Origin: Diplocarpon mali
Lineage: Eukaryota > Ascomycota > Leotiomycetes > Helotiales > Drepanopezizaceae
Direction: 5' to 3'
NCBI GenBank assembly: GCA_024741835.1
Contig: JAENRP010000036.1
Location: forward strand, 62,001-126,000
DNA length: 64,000 bases
Shown here: piece after piece, positions 1-10,068 of the stretch
Layout: each line of letters begins with the position of its first letter
How positions within the stretch are numbered: position 1 is the stretch's first letter
Made by a program: the position numbers and the translations under genes
The notes under the pieces: model-generated
Database searches by the model: none
Told to the model about the DNA's origin: nothing
Seen by the model: only the letters and a program-made list of their open reading frames with translations

Positions 1-1479
1 GACACCGCGCACACCAAATCGGAGATGCTGCTCGAGGAAGCCGAGAACTCGAAGCAATCCGCGCTGAAAGAATTGCAAGCCAAGTTTGCGGACCGGGAAG
101 AGGATCTGCTGACCAGACATGAACGCGCACTGGGAAACAAGGAAGAGGACGCGCAGAGAAATGAGCAGCATCTTCTTGAGCGACTCAGTTTGAGCTCCGC
201 CAAGACGGAGCATTTGCAGGATCGCGTGGCGCATTTGGAAGAGAAGCTTGAGATTTCGAATAGAGCGGCGGCGGCGGCTGTAAGCGCCGCAAAGACGGCG
301 AGGTCGGCGTCGTCGTCCTCACCCCCATTCGCTCAGGGCAACCCCCCTGCGCCGGGTGGTGCGGGAGCGGTGAAGACGGGCCTGGAGCTGCCGGAGAAGA
401 TCTCTCCGCAGGCGCTGAGGGAGAGCATCATGGTGTTGCAGGAACAACTACAGGCTCGCGAGTCAACGATTGAGTCTCTCTCATCACAACTTGAGACCGT
501 CGACGTGGAGGCGCCGTCCAAGATCCAGAAACGCGACGATGAAATCTCTTGGTTGCGGGAATTACTGGCAGTCCGCAAGTCTGATCTGCAGGATATCGTT
601 GCAGCCCTTGAGACGGAGAGATACGATCCGGACCGCGTGCGCGACGCTGCGATCCGGCTGAGAGCGAATCTGCAGATGGAAGAGCAGGAGCGCGAGAGGA
701 AGGAGAACGGCAGTGGCGCCGGCACCGTGGTAGATAACCTGGCGAGGCTGAGGGGTGTTGCTATCGCCTCTCCCCGGGTTGCGCAGGCCGTCGGCCCCCT
801 AGCTGCAGCGTGGGGGAATTGGCGCAAGGGCCGAGCTGTTGATGTCACCGGAGGGTCTGGATCCTCGACGACGAGCCGGGCGAACTCCCCGGCGAGACAG
901 AACTTGTTAGGGGGACTCTTGACGACGCCTGCAAATCCTGCTCCAGCGCCGACCCGGGGTGAAGGGGCGGGAGGGAGACAGCCAACGGCGTTTGAGAGTA
1001 CAGGGCAGCGCTTCACGGGCGCGCAACTTGCGAATCGGCCGCGCAATCTCTCTGCGAACCGCACTCCCAACAACAGCAGCCCCCTGGTGGCCCGCAACCC
1101 GAATCTCGGCCAGGAGCAGAGCAGCGTCCGAGGCAACACGACGACGAGCTCTACGACACGCGGCCTGAGGGCCGGAAGCGGGAACCGGAAGCGAGGCACT
1201 TTTGGAGGTGGACTTTTGGGCGGCCAGGATCTTGCAGTTGTGGCGGGTGCTGCGTTCGGCTCGACCGCTGGGTTTGCCAGAGATGCTGGAGGGAGCGAGA
1301 GAGGGGGCATGACCCCGCCGCCTATGATGCGCCAGAGCAGTTACGACGCGGATGCCCGCGGGCTTGGGGAGGATGGCGAGTTTAGCGATGCGGGGTTCTA
1401 CGACGACGAGAGTTTTGGCGGGGAGGAGGCTGAGGGATTTGGGGGAGTTGTTGATATTGAGGCGGGGCTGGATGGGTGA
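1..1479 (+). CDS. Fungal coiled-coil protein, 3' part (5' end outside window)
   Basis: The frame is open from base 1 to the stop at 1477-1479, so this is the C-terminal end (at least 492 aa) of a longer protein; the first ATG at 25 is probably internal. The first ~100 residues are charged heptad-rich coiled coil, followed by a short Ala/Ser/Pro linker. A second helical block (about residues 120-230) holds the motif ISPQALRESIMVLQEQLQ and then DDEISWLRELLAVRKSDLQD. The last ~250 residues are low-complexity Ser/Gly/Asn/Arg sequence with an acidic glycine-rich tail. This layout matches fungal proteins usually annotated as 'M protein repeat' or golgin/myosin-tail-like, of unknown exact role; a structural or membrane-tethering role is inference. 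No intron is needed in the visible part. The downstream 450 bases hold no gene. Confidence 0.75.
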   Translation, partial: DTAHTKSEMLLEEAENSKQSALKELQAKFADREEDLLTRHERALGNKEEDAQRNEQHLLERLSLSSAKTEHLQDRVAHLEEKLEISNRAAAAAVSAAKTARSASSSSPPFAQGNPPAPGGAGAVKTGLELPEKISPQALRESIMVLQEQLQARESTIESLSSQLETVDVEAPSKIQKRDDEISWLRELLAVRKSDLQDIVAALETERYDPDRVRDAAIRLRANLQMEEQERERKENGSGAGTVVDNLARLRGVAIASPRVAQAVGPLAAAWGNWRKGRAVDVTGGSGSSTTSRANSPARQNLLGGLLTTPANPAPAPTRGEGAGGRQPTAFESTGQRFTGAQLANRPRNLSANRTPNNSSPLVARNPNLGQEQSSVRGNTTTSSTTRGLRAGSGNRKRGTFGGGLLGGQDLAVVAGAAFGSTAGFARDAGGSERGGMTPPPMMRQSSYDADARGLGEDGEFSDAGFYDDESFGGEEAEGFGGVVDIEAGLDG

Positions 1480-2384
1480 GGGGCATGGCGACTCATTTCT
1501 TTTGTTCTCAAGAGGCGGTTAGGTCGAGGGGTGGGAAGTGGAGAGAGGAGAGAAGTGAAAGGAGGGGTGGGGGGACAGGTTTTTTATACCCCCAACACAA
1601 CATACCGAGGTACTGCTCACACCACACACGGCCTACACGATCGCCAGAGAAGCACGGCGAAGGGGTGATGATTGGGAGGACGGTAGGAGAGCCAGATTGA
1701 TCAGCCAGACAGAGCAGAGAAATTACAGCGCGAGAATCGCGCTGGTGCACGGCGGACATGGAGGCGAAGGCAAAAATGGAAGCGATACCCCGTCTGTTAT
1801 CTGAGACCTTGTTTTTTTTGTATATCTGCCGTTGTTTGGTTTGCGCTGGTATGCGGACATATGTTGATGGATCCTAGTTTGTGATGGGGGCTCTTGTGGA
1901 TAGATCTTGAGAGGTATTTAATACTTGCCGTTNNNNNNNNNNNNNNNNNNNNNNNNNNNNNNNNNNNNNNNNNNNNNNNNNNNNNNNNNNNNNNNNNNNN
2001 NNNNNNNNNNNNNNNNNNGGCTGGTGCCGGGTTACCCTACGCGGAAAGCGGACCGGCGGAGATGGAGGTTATTGCAAAGATGCCCACACGTGGATTGGAT
2101 AGCACGAAATTGAGACCCCAATCGTCCACGAATACGTGCGTGCGTGGTCTGGCGTATGAGCCGCTCACCTGGTCTGATTGAATTTTGTGAAATGGGATTG
2201 AATGGTGCTTGGGGCGACTGGAGGAAGCGATTGCATGGCTGCGAGTCTCGATTGAGACATGAGGATTCGAGAGTGCTTTGGGAAGATATACTCCTACGTC
2301 AGGCATAGGTCTGGACCATAGACCGTAGCCGCCGGTCCGACCTGAGGGGATGCCTGGCTGTCGCAGGGAACAGGTACTGTCTCT
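1480..2384. other. Intergenic, no gene seen
   Basis: Region 3' of the coiled-coil gene, with T-rich stretches around 1810-1830 that could hold its polyadenylation signals. Includes the assembly gap. I see no conserved reading frame on either strand. Confidence 0.6.
1933..2018. other. Assembly gap (86 N)
   Basis: Run of N. The true length and content are unknown; translated frames crossing it are meaningless. Confidence 0.98.
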
Positions 2385-2765
2385 GCTCTGCCTTTATTAT
2401 AGTAGATAGATGCTGCTTTTGCTTTACCTTTATTATAGTAGGTAGATACTGTCTTTGCTTTGCCTTTATTATAATAGATACTGCTTTTACTCTGCCTTAG
2501 CATAGTAGATAGATACTGTCTTTGCTTTACGTATTATATAGATAGATACTGCTTCTACCATGCCTTTACTATAGTAGATAAATACATAATATATAAATAC
2601 TACCTTTGCTTTACGTATTAAAGTAGATAGATACTGCTTCTACTTTGCCTTTACTATAGTAGATAAATACATAATAGATAGGTACTACCTTTGCTTTAGG
2701 TATTAAAGTAGATAGATACCGCTTCTACTTTACCTTTGTTACAGTAAATAGATACTGCCTCTGCT
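2385..2765. repeat. Degenerate minisatellite (TAGATAGATACTG type)
   Basis: About seven imperfect units of roughly 40-60 bases, each containing AGTAGATAGATACTG followed by CTTTGCTTTACC/CTTCTACTTTGCC and TTATTATAGTAG. The units alternate between two sub-types. The array ends abruptly at GC-richer sequence near 2765. Confidence 0.8.
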
Positions 2766-3518
2766 CGCTTCGGTATCCCCGAGGCGCGAGGAGGAGTCGG
2801 GAGAATGGCACGACTCCTTGCCTGGCCTCGTCTCACCCGCGAAGGCTACCGGCCCTTGGGAGTGCTATCTCCTGAGCCGGACTCACACACGAGTGCAGGT
2901 ATTGCCGTGACGGAATTGCGTGAGACGACCCATCGAATGCTGCAGAGCGTCCCTGGCAAGACAGCGGACGGTCTGCACACCACCCGTCCAGATCAAGGCT
3001 TTCTCCGCCGTGAAACAGCCCAAGGGACTCGGATCGTGCGGGCGACGCGCGAGGTTGGCTATATACAGTAGGGTTGGTAGAGTTGGAATCGCTTAGCGAC
3101 AAAATGCGTTTTTCGCATTTACGCGTTTTGTTTTCTTTCTTCTTGAGTATTATAACATAGCTACTTTATAACGCTCTATTGCTCTTATAAATTGCAATTC
3201 ATGAGTTAAGAAGGAGTTATCTTTATATTAAAGAGCTCTTATTCAAGGCGCTGCTAATAGAGGATTAAAATCAGCTTAAATTGCACGCCTTTAAAGTATA
3301 TCAAAATCGACTATTAAAACTACTTTGCGCTACATTATATATTATTATAGAGGCGTCAGCAAATTCTGTTTTAATTATTTAAAATACTAATCAAGTTTTA
3401 ACGTACGTCGCCTAATACGCTATATCCGCAAGTATATTGAATAGACTTATAAAAAGGTTAAAAAGGAATTAAACTTGAGATTTTCGGTATTATAAAGGCC
3501 TGAAAACGATGAGATCTC
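2766..3518. other. Intergenic; GC-rich then AT-rich
   Basis: 2766-3090 is GC-rich without a recognisable gene. From about 3095 the base composition switches sharply to AT-rich, with stops in all frames, continuous with the transposon relics that follow. This is consistent with RIP-affected repeat DNA. Confidence 0.5.
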
Positions 3519-3749
3519 GTGATAGGAAGTCATATGACTGACATAAGCTGAATAAAGGATAAATACGAGACCTATGATGTACTTTGGACAACCCAACAGC
3601 GCATAACCAACAACCTACGAATACGCCTCCAACTTGGGTATTGTTCCCAACTCTCCCTCGAGGCTTGCCCAACTGTGGTGCTCCCTCCCTCCTCTTGTTT
3701 AAGTTCTTTCGAAGATCCTTCTCCCGCGTGTCCCCCCCTTTGTTTCTTT
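3519..3749 (+). repeat. Dispersed repeat A, copy 1 (solo-LTR-like)
   Basis: Shares a core (TTGGGT.TTGTTCCCAACTC followed by GAGGCTTGCCCAA and, ~90 bases later, CCTTGTTTCTT) with copies at 15611-15825 (opposite strand) and 50582-50810. The length (~230) and lack of coding capacity suit a solo LTR or a non-autonomous element. This copy is the most diverged. Exact termini and target duplications were not resolved. Confidence 0.6.
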
Positions 3750-3784
3750 AATACATACCATTTGATATATAATAAGAGGACAGT

Positions 3785-4690
3785 ATTACGAATTAGCGTC
3801 TATAAAAAGGCTAGAACTTACTAAGAGAATTGCTAAGCAAATGTATAACTAAGCGAGAGTATAAAAAAATTAGATAATTGACGATTTTTATAGAATTGTT
3901 TAGAGTGACGAGTATAGTGCCGAAAAAGGAAAGGCTAAATGTTAGAATAAGTTTTTCAATATCCTGATATGAAAGGCAAAGTTATCTTGATTCTAGTCCA
4001 GGCTTGCTTTTAAATTAAATATAAAGCTATGTAATATTTAGATTGTTGCGGATGAGTGCATGTCACATGACAGTCACATGAATAGATGCCAAGGCGCTAA
4101 GACCGAGGCACCCACATACTTAGATATTCTCGAGTTCAGAGAACTCTCTCTTGGAATACAAGACAACCAACAAGCATCGTTTTACACCTCATACTTTCTT
4201 GTGCACTCTTCTAGACTACTACTAGAGCATATCCTAGCTACAAAACTACTATATAATAAATTAAGATCCTAATATTAAGAGGAATAGATATATAGCAAAG
4301 TTATACTTGAAAGCTTTTAAAGACTAGCTGCCTGCGTATTATCCTAACAGTTATAAATTCATGTAAAATAATGCCCTGATTTTGACTGCTAAAATTATTA
4401 CTAATTAGTCAAGGCAAGATAAAATAGAAGGAGTCGATCGTCCGCCTTATTGTCTAGATTTAAACCCTATTAAACACTTTTAACAGCATATTAAAAATTA
4501 GGTTTATAGATACATCTAGAACTCATAAAAATAGAATCTAAAAGAGGAGCCAAGAAACTACTCGAGAACGCACTCTAAGAAGCTTAAGAAGCTATAATGG
4601 ATGCGATATTTTAGTTGAAAGCAAGTGGTATACTCAAGTAGGTATAAGCAGTATTAGAAGCAAATGGATAGCATATAAAATACCAGGAGA
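3785..4690 (+). pseudogene. Tc1/mariner transposase relic, RIP-damaged
   Basis: Translated pieces in order give LTKRIAKQMYN, then IIDDFYRIV-stop-SDEYSAEKGK (the first catalytic Asp lies in the SDE motif), then LPAYYPNSYKFM-stop-NNALILTAK (family: DNAPxHTAK, second Asp reads Asn), then PPYCLDLNPIKHF (family: PPYSPDLNPIEH), and finally AVLEANG-stop-H near 4660-4685. These are signature motifs of fungal Tc1/mariner (IS630 superfamily) DDE transposases. Many stops sit exactly where the family has Trp or Gln (TGG to TAG/TGA/TAA, CAG to TAA), the footprint of RIP. The relic is split by an inserted block at about 4050-4272. It cannot encode a functional enzyme. Terminal inverted repeats were not located. 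Confidence 0.85.
4050..4272. repeat. Insertion inside the Tc1/mariner relic
   Basis: About 220 bases separate two parts of the transposase that are contiguous in the family (before 4040 and after 4272). The block is less AT-rich than its host, begins near TGTCACATGACAGTCACATG and ends near CATATCCTAGCTACA, so TG..CA borders of a solo LTR are possible. I could not identify a convincing target-site duplication. The 70-codon open frame inside it resembles nothing I know. Confidence 0.5.
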
Positions 4691-5246
4691 TAAGAGATAT
4701 ACTATTTAACACGAAGAGAGAGAAAACTTGAAATAAACCTTTTAATTTAAAAACTCAAGGAAACAATAAAGTACTCAACCTCTAACTCATCCTTATATAT
4801 AGGGTATTTACTTTGAAAAAGCTAGGGCGATTCAAGCTTTATCTATAGTACTGTATAATCGCCTATATTGCGCATCGCCCATCTGCCGATCGAGACGCTG
4901 GTGGGGCCACAGGGTAACAAGAGAAATTTCCACCTCGCTAGGATTGCGCGACGCGCGACACAATACAAGCGTCGCAGCCAGCATCTGGATGCATCGACAG
5001 CAACGTACACACCGCATCACGATGCTCCCCGACGCAAGCCGCCAGATCTCTATTTGCAGCCCAGCCGACGCGGCGAGCTGCTCCTGCGAAGTGCCAGGGC
5101 CGCACGGCGCGTGCTGCGTACCCATCGCGTGTAGAGCGGCGTCTCCGTGTCCAGAGCGGCGTCTCCGTCGTCCAGAGCGACGTCTGCCTGCACACGCATG
5201 CTAATCGGATCGGCTGGTGATGGGGCGAGGGAGGGAGGGCCGGGGA
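4691..5246. other. Intergenic between relic and M28 gene
   Basis: AT-rich to about 4850, then GC-rich. 5130-5190 contains short repeats of CCAGAGCGGCGTCTCCGT. No gene recognised. Confidence 0.5.
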
Positions 5247-5330
5247 GGGCAAGGCAAAGAGGGCAAGGCAAAGAGGGCAAGGCAAAGAGGGCAAGGCAAA
5301 GAGGGCAAGGCAAAGAGGGCAAGGCAAAAG
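5247..5330 (+). repeat. 14-bp tandem repeat upstream of M28 gene
   Basis: Six near-perfect copies of GGGCAAGGCAAAGA, ending directly before the TATA box of the peptidase gene. The position suggests an effect on promoter spacing, but that is inference. Confidence 0.9.
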
Positions 5331-5332
5331 AG

Positions 5333-5339
5333 TATAAAG
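5333..5339 (+). promoter_or_regulatory. TATA box of M28 gene
   Basis: TATAAAG lies 166 bases upstream of the ATG at 5499, between the 14-bp array and a 5' leader that itself carries about three GACGAAGACCCA repeats (5445-5491). Confidence 0.5.
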
Positions 5340-5498
5340 CTGGCGACGCCTCAGCCGGATGGTTTGCTTTGCTCGCCATCCCCCATCCACCCACGTTCCT
5401 TACGAGTCGGCAGAGATAGACTGAGCCAAGTAAAGAGGCCGACGCAGACGAAGACCCAGACGAAGACCCAGACGAGAACCCAGACGAAGAAGGACAAG

Positions 5499-7239
5499 AT
5501 GAAGTTTGCCCAACAGGCGGCCCTGCTTGCGACCATGGCATCGTGGGTGAAGGCCATGCCGATGACTGGCGACGAGGAGCAGCTGCCCTTGGTCGACTCG
5601 GTACGTCGCCTCCCTCTCCCCCTCGCATGTCCAGTGTCCAGTTCTCGTTCGTCGTGCCTGGACAATCGACCCAACTCAGTCGACAGTGGGCAGCGGACCG
5701 TCCTTCTCCACGAGAATCCCCCCCCAGCTAATAGTATCACATTCTAGGAGAAACTCCGCGAGACCATCCAAGTAACCACCCTCCTCGCCAAGCTGGAAGG
5801 CTTGCAAGAGATGACTGTTGAAACCAATAGCGGCAGTCGTTTTATCGGCTCCACTGGCCACGCCTTCACTCTTGACTACATCTACGACAAGCTCTACAGG
5901 ACCGGGTACTATGATATCACTACACAGGATTTCCTTGTCACATACGAGGACGCCTTCCTCTCGGCCAACGGCGATGAATACCTAGCTGCGCCGTTTTTCT
6001 ACTCTCCTCTTGGGAGCACGACGGCACCTTTGATCGCCGTCGCCAACCATGGCTGTCAAGAGGCGGATTACCCTCCGGAGGTCAAGAACAAGATCGTCAT
6101 AATCACTCGTGGCACCTGTGCTTACGACCGGAAGGTGAGTTAGGGCGGCCGGAGATGAGGAAACCTGTACTGACCGTGCGGGCTTAGTCGACGTTGGCAA
6201 AGCAAGCCGGTGCTGCGGGAGCGATCATCTACAATATCTTTGACGGGGATGTCGTGCTAGAGGCGCAGTTTAATGCTGCAGGCAACTATGTTCCTACCGT
6301 CGGCGTCTCGTGGGAGACCGGGCAGGCTTTGCTCAAGTCGCTCGGCACGGCGAACCTCGAGATCAGTACGAAGAATGTCCCGACGTGCGTCTGCCCTCCT
6401 ACCCGCGCGGAATCCGGCGTGACGTCGACCGGCCCCAGCTAACCCTCAGTAGGAAGAATATCATTGCCGAGACTCGAGCCGGCGACCACAACAATGTGCT
6501 GATGCTCGGCGCTCACACCGACTCGGTCCGCTCGGGCCCTGGCATCAACGACAACGGCAGCGGTGTGATCGGCCTCCTCGAAGTCGCTCTCCGGCTCTCG
6601 AAATTCAAGGTCCAGAACGCCGTCCGTTTTAGCTTCTGGTCTGCCGAGCAACTAGGTATGCTAGGATCGACGCGCTACGTGAACAAGTTATCGCAGGCAG
6701 AATCTCGCAAGATTCGTCTCTACCTCGACTTTGATACTATCGCCTCCCCTAACTACGTATACGAGGTCTTAGATGGCAGCGGATTGACCTTCGGCAGGCG
6801 TGGCGCGCCCGGTTCCGCCGAGGTCCAGACGCTATGGCAAGACTACTTTAAAGGCATTAAGATTAAGACGAAATCCGTTCACATCGGCAGCTTCGGCGAC
6901 AATCTGCCTTTCTTCTCTGCTGGCATCCCTATCGGCGGGCTAAGCAGCGGCGCTGACGAGCTCAAGAGTCATAAGGAGTTCAAGGATCACGGGGGCCGTG
7001 CCGGCGAGTTCTACGACCCGAACCACAAAACGAGCCAGGATAGGATCGAGAATATCAATAAGGACGTATTCCTCCAGATAACAAGGGCCATTGCGCACGC
7101 GGTCGCCACCTACGCGAGGACTTTCGAGTCGCTGGGGGCGCGCGGGGACGCGGTAGCCGACGGTACGGAGGGCCAGACGTCTGGAGCGAGTCAGGCCGAG
7201 CCAGCGGAGAAGAATGGTTGGATGTGGCAGTGGGAGTGA
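5499..7239 (+). CDS. Secreted M28-family (aminopeptidase Y-like) protein, altered active site
   Basis: Exons 5499-5600, 5748-6134, 6188-6384, 6450-7239 give 491 aa. The start is fixed by a signal peptide (MKFAQQAALLATMASWVKA). A PA (protease-associated) domain follows at about residues 95-215, then the M28 peptidase fold with GAHTDSV (His251), NDNGSG (bridging Asp263) and LDFDTIASPN (Asp324). In active relatives a Glu-Glu pair supplies the general base and one zinc ligand; here it reads AEQ (Glu295-Gln296). The last His ligand, normally in DPCYH, reads DPNHK (His421 shifted by one, Lys422 in its place), and the nearby cysteines are missing. Size and layout match vacuolar/secreted aminopeptidase Y-type enzymes, which remove N-terminal residues from peptides. 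Because two metal ligands are changed, catalysis is doubtful; the frame itself is intact. All four exon junctions restore conserved sequence. Confidence 0.85.
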
Positions 7240-7417
7240 GAGTAGGCGGGGATGAGTCTGGTACTGGAAACGCGCCGGGAGAGATCTGAACCATTTCTAG
7301 AAGTCGCTCTTTAATCTATCATTTTTCTTTTTGTTCGAGAATCAATAAGTCATAATCTACCAAAACGCTTTGCAACTCGGTGAGCACTAGCGCAGAGGAA
7401 GTATCCGCAAAGCCGGG
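7240..7417. other. 3' flank of M28 gene
   Basis: T-rich ATTTTTCTTTTTG and AATAAG-like words near 7318-7350 are plausible polyadenylation signals. No gene. Confidence 0.4.
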
Positions 7418-7640
7418 ATGGGATATAAGGAGTCGAGAACGAGTAGAAGAGGCTGGTAGGTGATAGTAGTGGATATTCGAGTATAATGAGTATAGAGAGT
7501 CGGATGGGATATACGGAGTCGAGAACGAGTAGAAGAGGCTAGTACGTGATAGTGGATATTCTAGTATAATGAGTATATAGAGTCGGATAGGATATAAGGA
7601 GTAGGGAAGAAGTTAAAGAGGCTAGTAGGTGATGTCGGCA
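7418..7640. repeat. ~85-bp tandem repeat, 2.5 copies
   Basis: Units contain GGGATATAAGGAGTCGAGAA, GAGTAGAAGAGGCT and GGTGATAGT.GTGGATATTC followed by TATAATGAGTATA. Copies begin near 7418, 7505 and 7586, the last one partial and more diverged. Confidence 0.85.
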
Positions 7641-8849
7641 AGCAGTTTCACAGGATACCTATAAATAGTCAGAGAGGATATAAGTAGTATAAACTCAATG
7701 GGACAAAGCCGGTTCGGCAGTGGAAAACTCAAGTAGACCGCAGGATTCGTGCATCGGTGTCTCTGCGAACGGTGTCTGCGAAAGCTGCCTCGCGAGCTGG
7801 CCGCGTAGTGATGGCGAGTCGGGCGCGACGGCGCGGCGACCAGAGGGGGCACGTGACGGGGGCGCCAGCCGCCGATATCTCTCCCTCCACTGCCGGCGGC
7901 CAGCCCGCGCAGAGTCCAGCACTTTTCTGGTATATATTCATATTTCTATTGAAATTCTCAACTCTTGGTGTGATTACTTGCACTGATTTTTCTCTCTTTG
8001 GTAAGCTTTTCCCGACGGGTGGTCGAAGCATCTTGAACGTTTTCAGGATGCGGAAAAGGCCGCGTGCATCCTGCGTGTGCTTCCAGACCAGAGCTTCACC
8101 AGGAGGGCGATTTCTCCGCCTATGAGGCCGTCGATCTACCCCGCGGTATCGTACGCCCTCTCTTCCCCGTCGGCTGCCGGCTGCAAAACATGGGTATGGT
8201 GTGGTATGAGGGGGGAGGGAGGGCAGGGGGTTTGACGAGGCCGAAATAGAACTTGGCGGAGGGGATTGATGTCTGAAGTTATCCCCCCCCCCAGCGGATC
8301 TGCGGTTGCATGAGCCTGTTCACTAACCCGGCGCACCAGATCTGTGCAGATGTTATGGCTATACTCGTGACGAGGCCGAGGGCCTACGGAAAGGCATGAA
8401 GAGATTATCCATCTACCCGGCCTCTAGGACCCCGGCATGGGCGCCGGTGCGAGAGATCGACCTCTGCACAGATATAACAGGATTCGGCCTACCCTCGGAG
8501 CTCTCCTCATCCTTGCTCTCTCGTATGGCAGACTTTCCACCTCTCTCGGCCGTCTGCACCGAGTCCTCTCCCCGGTCAGGTTTGTCCCTCCGAAGCACTT
8601 CTTGGCCGAAGTCGAGCGTGCTGTCACCTCTCCCCAAGCCGGCGATCACACGAAGGCGAGAAGCTGACTCGATCGTCGCCGCGCTGACTAACCAGGCTTG
8701 GGGATGGCAAGCCCAGGGTAACTCGAGCTTCGGCAGACGAACCCGGGCATTCCGCCGTCGAGAAACTCTTGGAATCCCTGACAGCCGAGCCGCCGATCGG
8801 TGCATCACGAAGGAGATGCCGGAGTCGCTTGCTCTTGGAGAAGAGGATA
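7641..8849. other. Intergenic, no supported gene
   Basis: Several open frames of 60-180 codons exist (for example 8396-8938, whose 3' end runs into the next minisatellite), but none shows a recognisable domain, signal peptide or intron structure. Treated as non-coding. Confidence 0.5.
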
Positions 8850-9062
8850 TATTAGAGTTTGCCGGATTAGGTATATCAGTAGCTTGCCGGATTAGAGGAT
8901 ATATCAGTAGCTTGCCGGATTGGAGTATATATCAGTAGCTTGCCAGATTGGAGTATATATCAGTAGCTTGCCGGATTGGATATATCAGTAGCTTGCCAGA
9001 TTGGAGTATATATTAGAGTAGCTCTGCCAGATAAGAGTGTATATCAGAGTAGCTTGCCGGAT
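8850..9062. repeat. ~30-bp minisatellite (AGCTTGCCGGATTGGA type)
   Basis: About seven copies of a unit made of (GAG)TATATATCAGTAGCTTGCC followed by GGATT/AGATTGG, with single-base and small-length variants. Confidence 0.85.
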
Positions 9063-9339
9063 AAATGCACCTACAGGCGCCCCCTCCATATAATACAAGC
9101 GTCGCCTCGTGATTGGAGCGCGAGACGTCCCCTGGCCAGCCGGGCGTGGACAATACCCACCGTCCGGCACTCGTAACAGCGACCAGAATCCCTCGACGCG
9201 GGGTTTTGGAGGCGATCGGCTGGAGTCTGCGGAGAAACCGTTCGCACAAGGGGCACATCATCCACAATTCGAGGCTGTGTGCTCGACGTGCTGCTTTTAC
9301 CCATCTTCTCGTTCTTTGACCCAGACTCGCTCGCTTGGA

Positions 9340-10068
9340 TCACTGTCTTGCCACGGGTGAGCATCGCCTTGATGCTGTGAACCACTCGCACTTCCGATGC
9401 TCCTTGGACCGCCTCTTCTGGTCTGTCGACGAGACACCTCGGGCTATTTTCTGTCCATCGTCTTGGACTTGGAGAGTCTGCATCACATGGTAGTCAAGAG
9501 ACTTTGCGAGCTGGCAAAGAGAGTGGTTCTGATGACTTGACATACCAAAGCTGTACCCTCCAAAGCTGTATCCTCCAAAGCCGTATCCTCCAAAGCTGTA
9601 TCCTCCAAAGCCCTTTGGCATGATCTCACCAGATTGCAGCTCTCGGTGCTCGAGTAGGAGCTCTCTGCGGAATCCTAATCCCGAAGTAAGGTGAGTCGCC
9701 TCTCCTTCTCTTCGATAACCTCTGATCCTTTCTTTCTCTCCTTGATACCATTCTTCGAACCATCCGCTTGGCTCTCTGATATCTGGCTTCGGTGCAATCA
9801 ACGTGGAACTCTCTTCGAAGCTGATTCTCCATGTCATATAGTCCTTTAAATCTCCCAAGCTGTTTCTCGATGTAACGCAGCCCTTTTCAAACTCTCCGAG
9901 CACGCCCAGGTCTTGTAACTCTAGATAAAGCAAGACTGCTAATCTCAGTCGAATCCTGGCTTGACAGCCGGCCAAGACGTGCGATCTAACTCTTGTTATG
10001 AAGGAGGAGTTTGCAGCGTGCAAGTCGTTACCCAAGCCTGAGCGGCCATGCGGATAGCGAAGAAGCAA
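9340..10068 (-). CDS. Hypothetical protein with Gly-Tyr-Ser-Phe repeat
   Basis: Open frame of 242 codons on the minus strand, ATG at 10068. No family is recognised. The middle holds four to five tandem GGYSFGGYGF-type units (encoded by a 15-base DNA repeat around 9548-9612), which resemble aromatic/Gly low-complexity segments able to self-associate; that functional reading is inference. Flanking sequence is mixed, charged and without transmembrane segments or a signal peptide. The gene could be longer with introns or a relic, because neither end shows conserved landmarks. No other annotated gene overlaps it. Confidence 0.35.
   Translation of the reverse strand: MLLRYPHGRSGLGNDLHAANSSFITRVRSHVLAGCQARIRLRLAVLLYLELQDLGVLGEFEKGCVTSRNSLGDLKDYMTWRISFEESSTLIAPKPDIREPSGWFEEWYQGEKERIRGYRREGEATHLTSGLGFRRELLLEHRELQSGEIMPKGFGGYSFGGYGFGGYSFGGYSFGMSSHQNHSLCQLAKSLDYHVMQTLQVQDDGQKIARGVSSTDQKRRSKEHRKCEWFTASRRCSPVARQ

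Noticed and set aside
333..1310. 325-codon minus-strand frame in the coiled-coil gene
   Set aside because: Antisense of a coding region with clear heptad structure; no independent protein features.
8850..9062. Regular ~30-bp repeats, possible CRISPR-like array
   Set aside because: The units are contiguous without unique spacers, and the genome is a fungus; it is a minisatellite.
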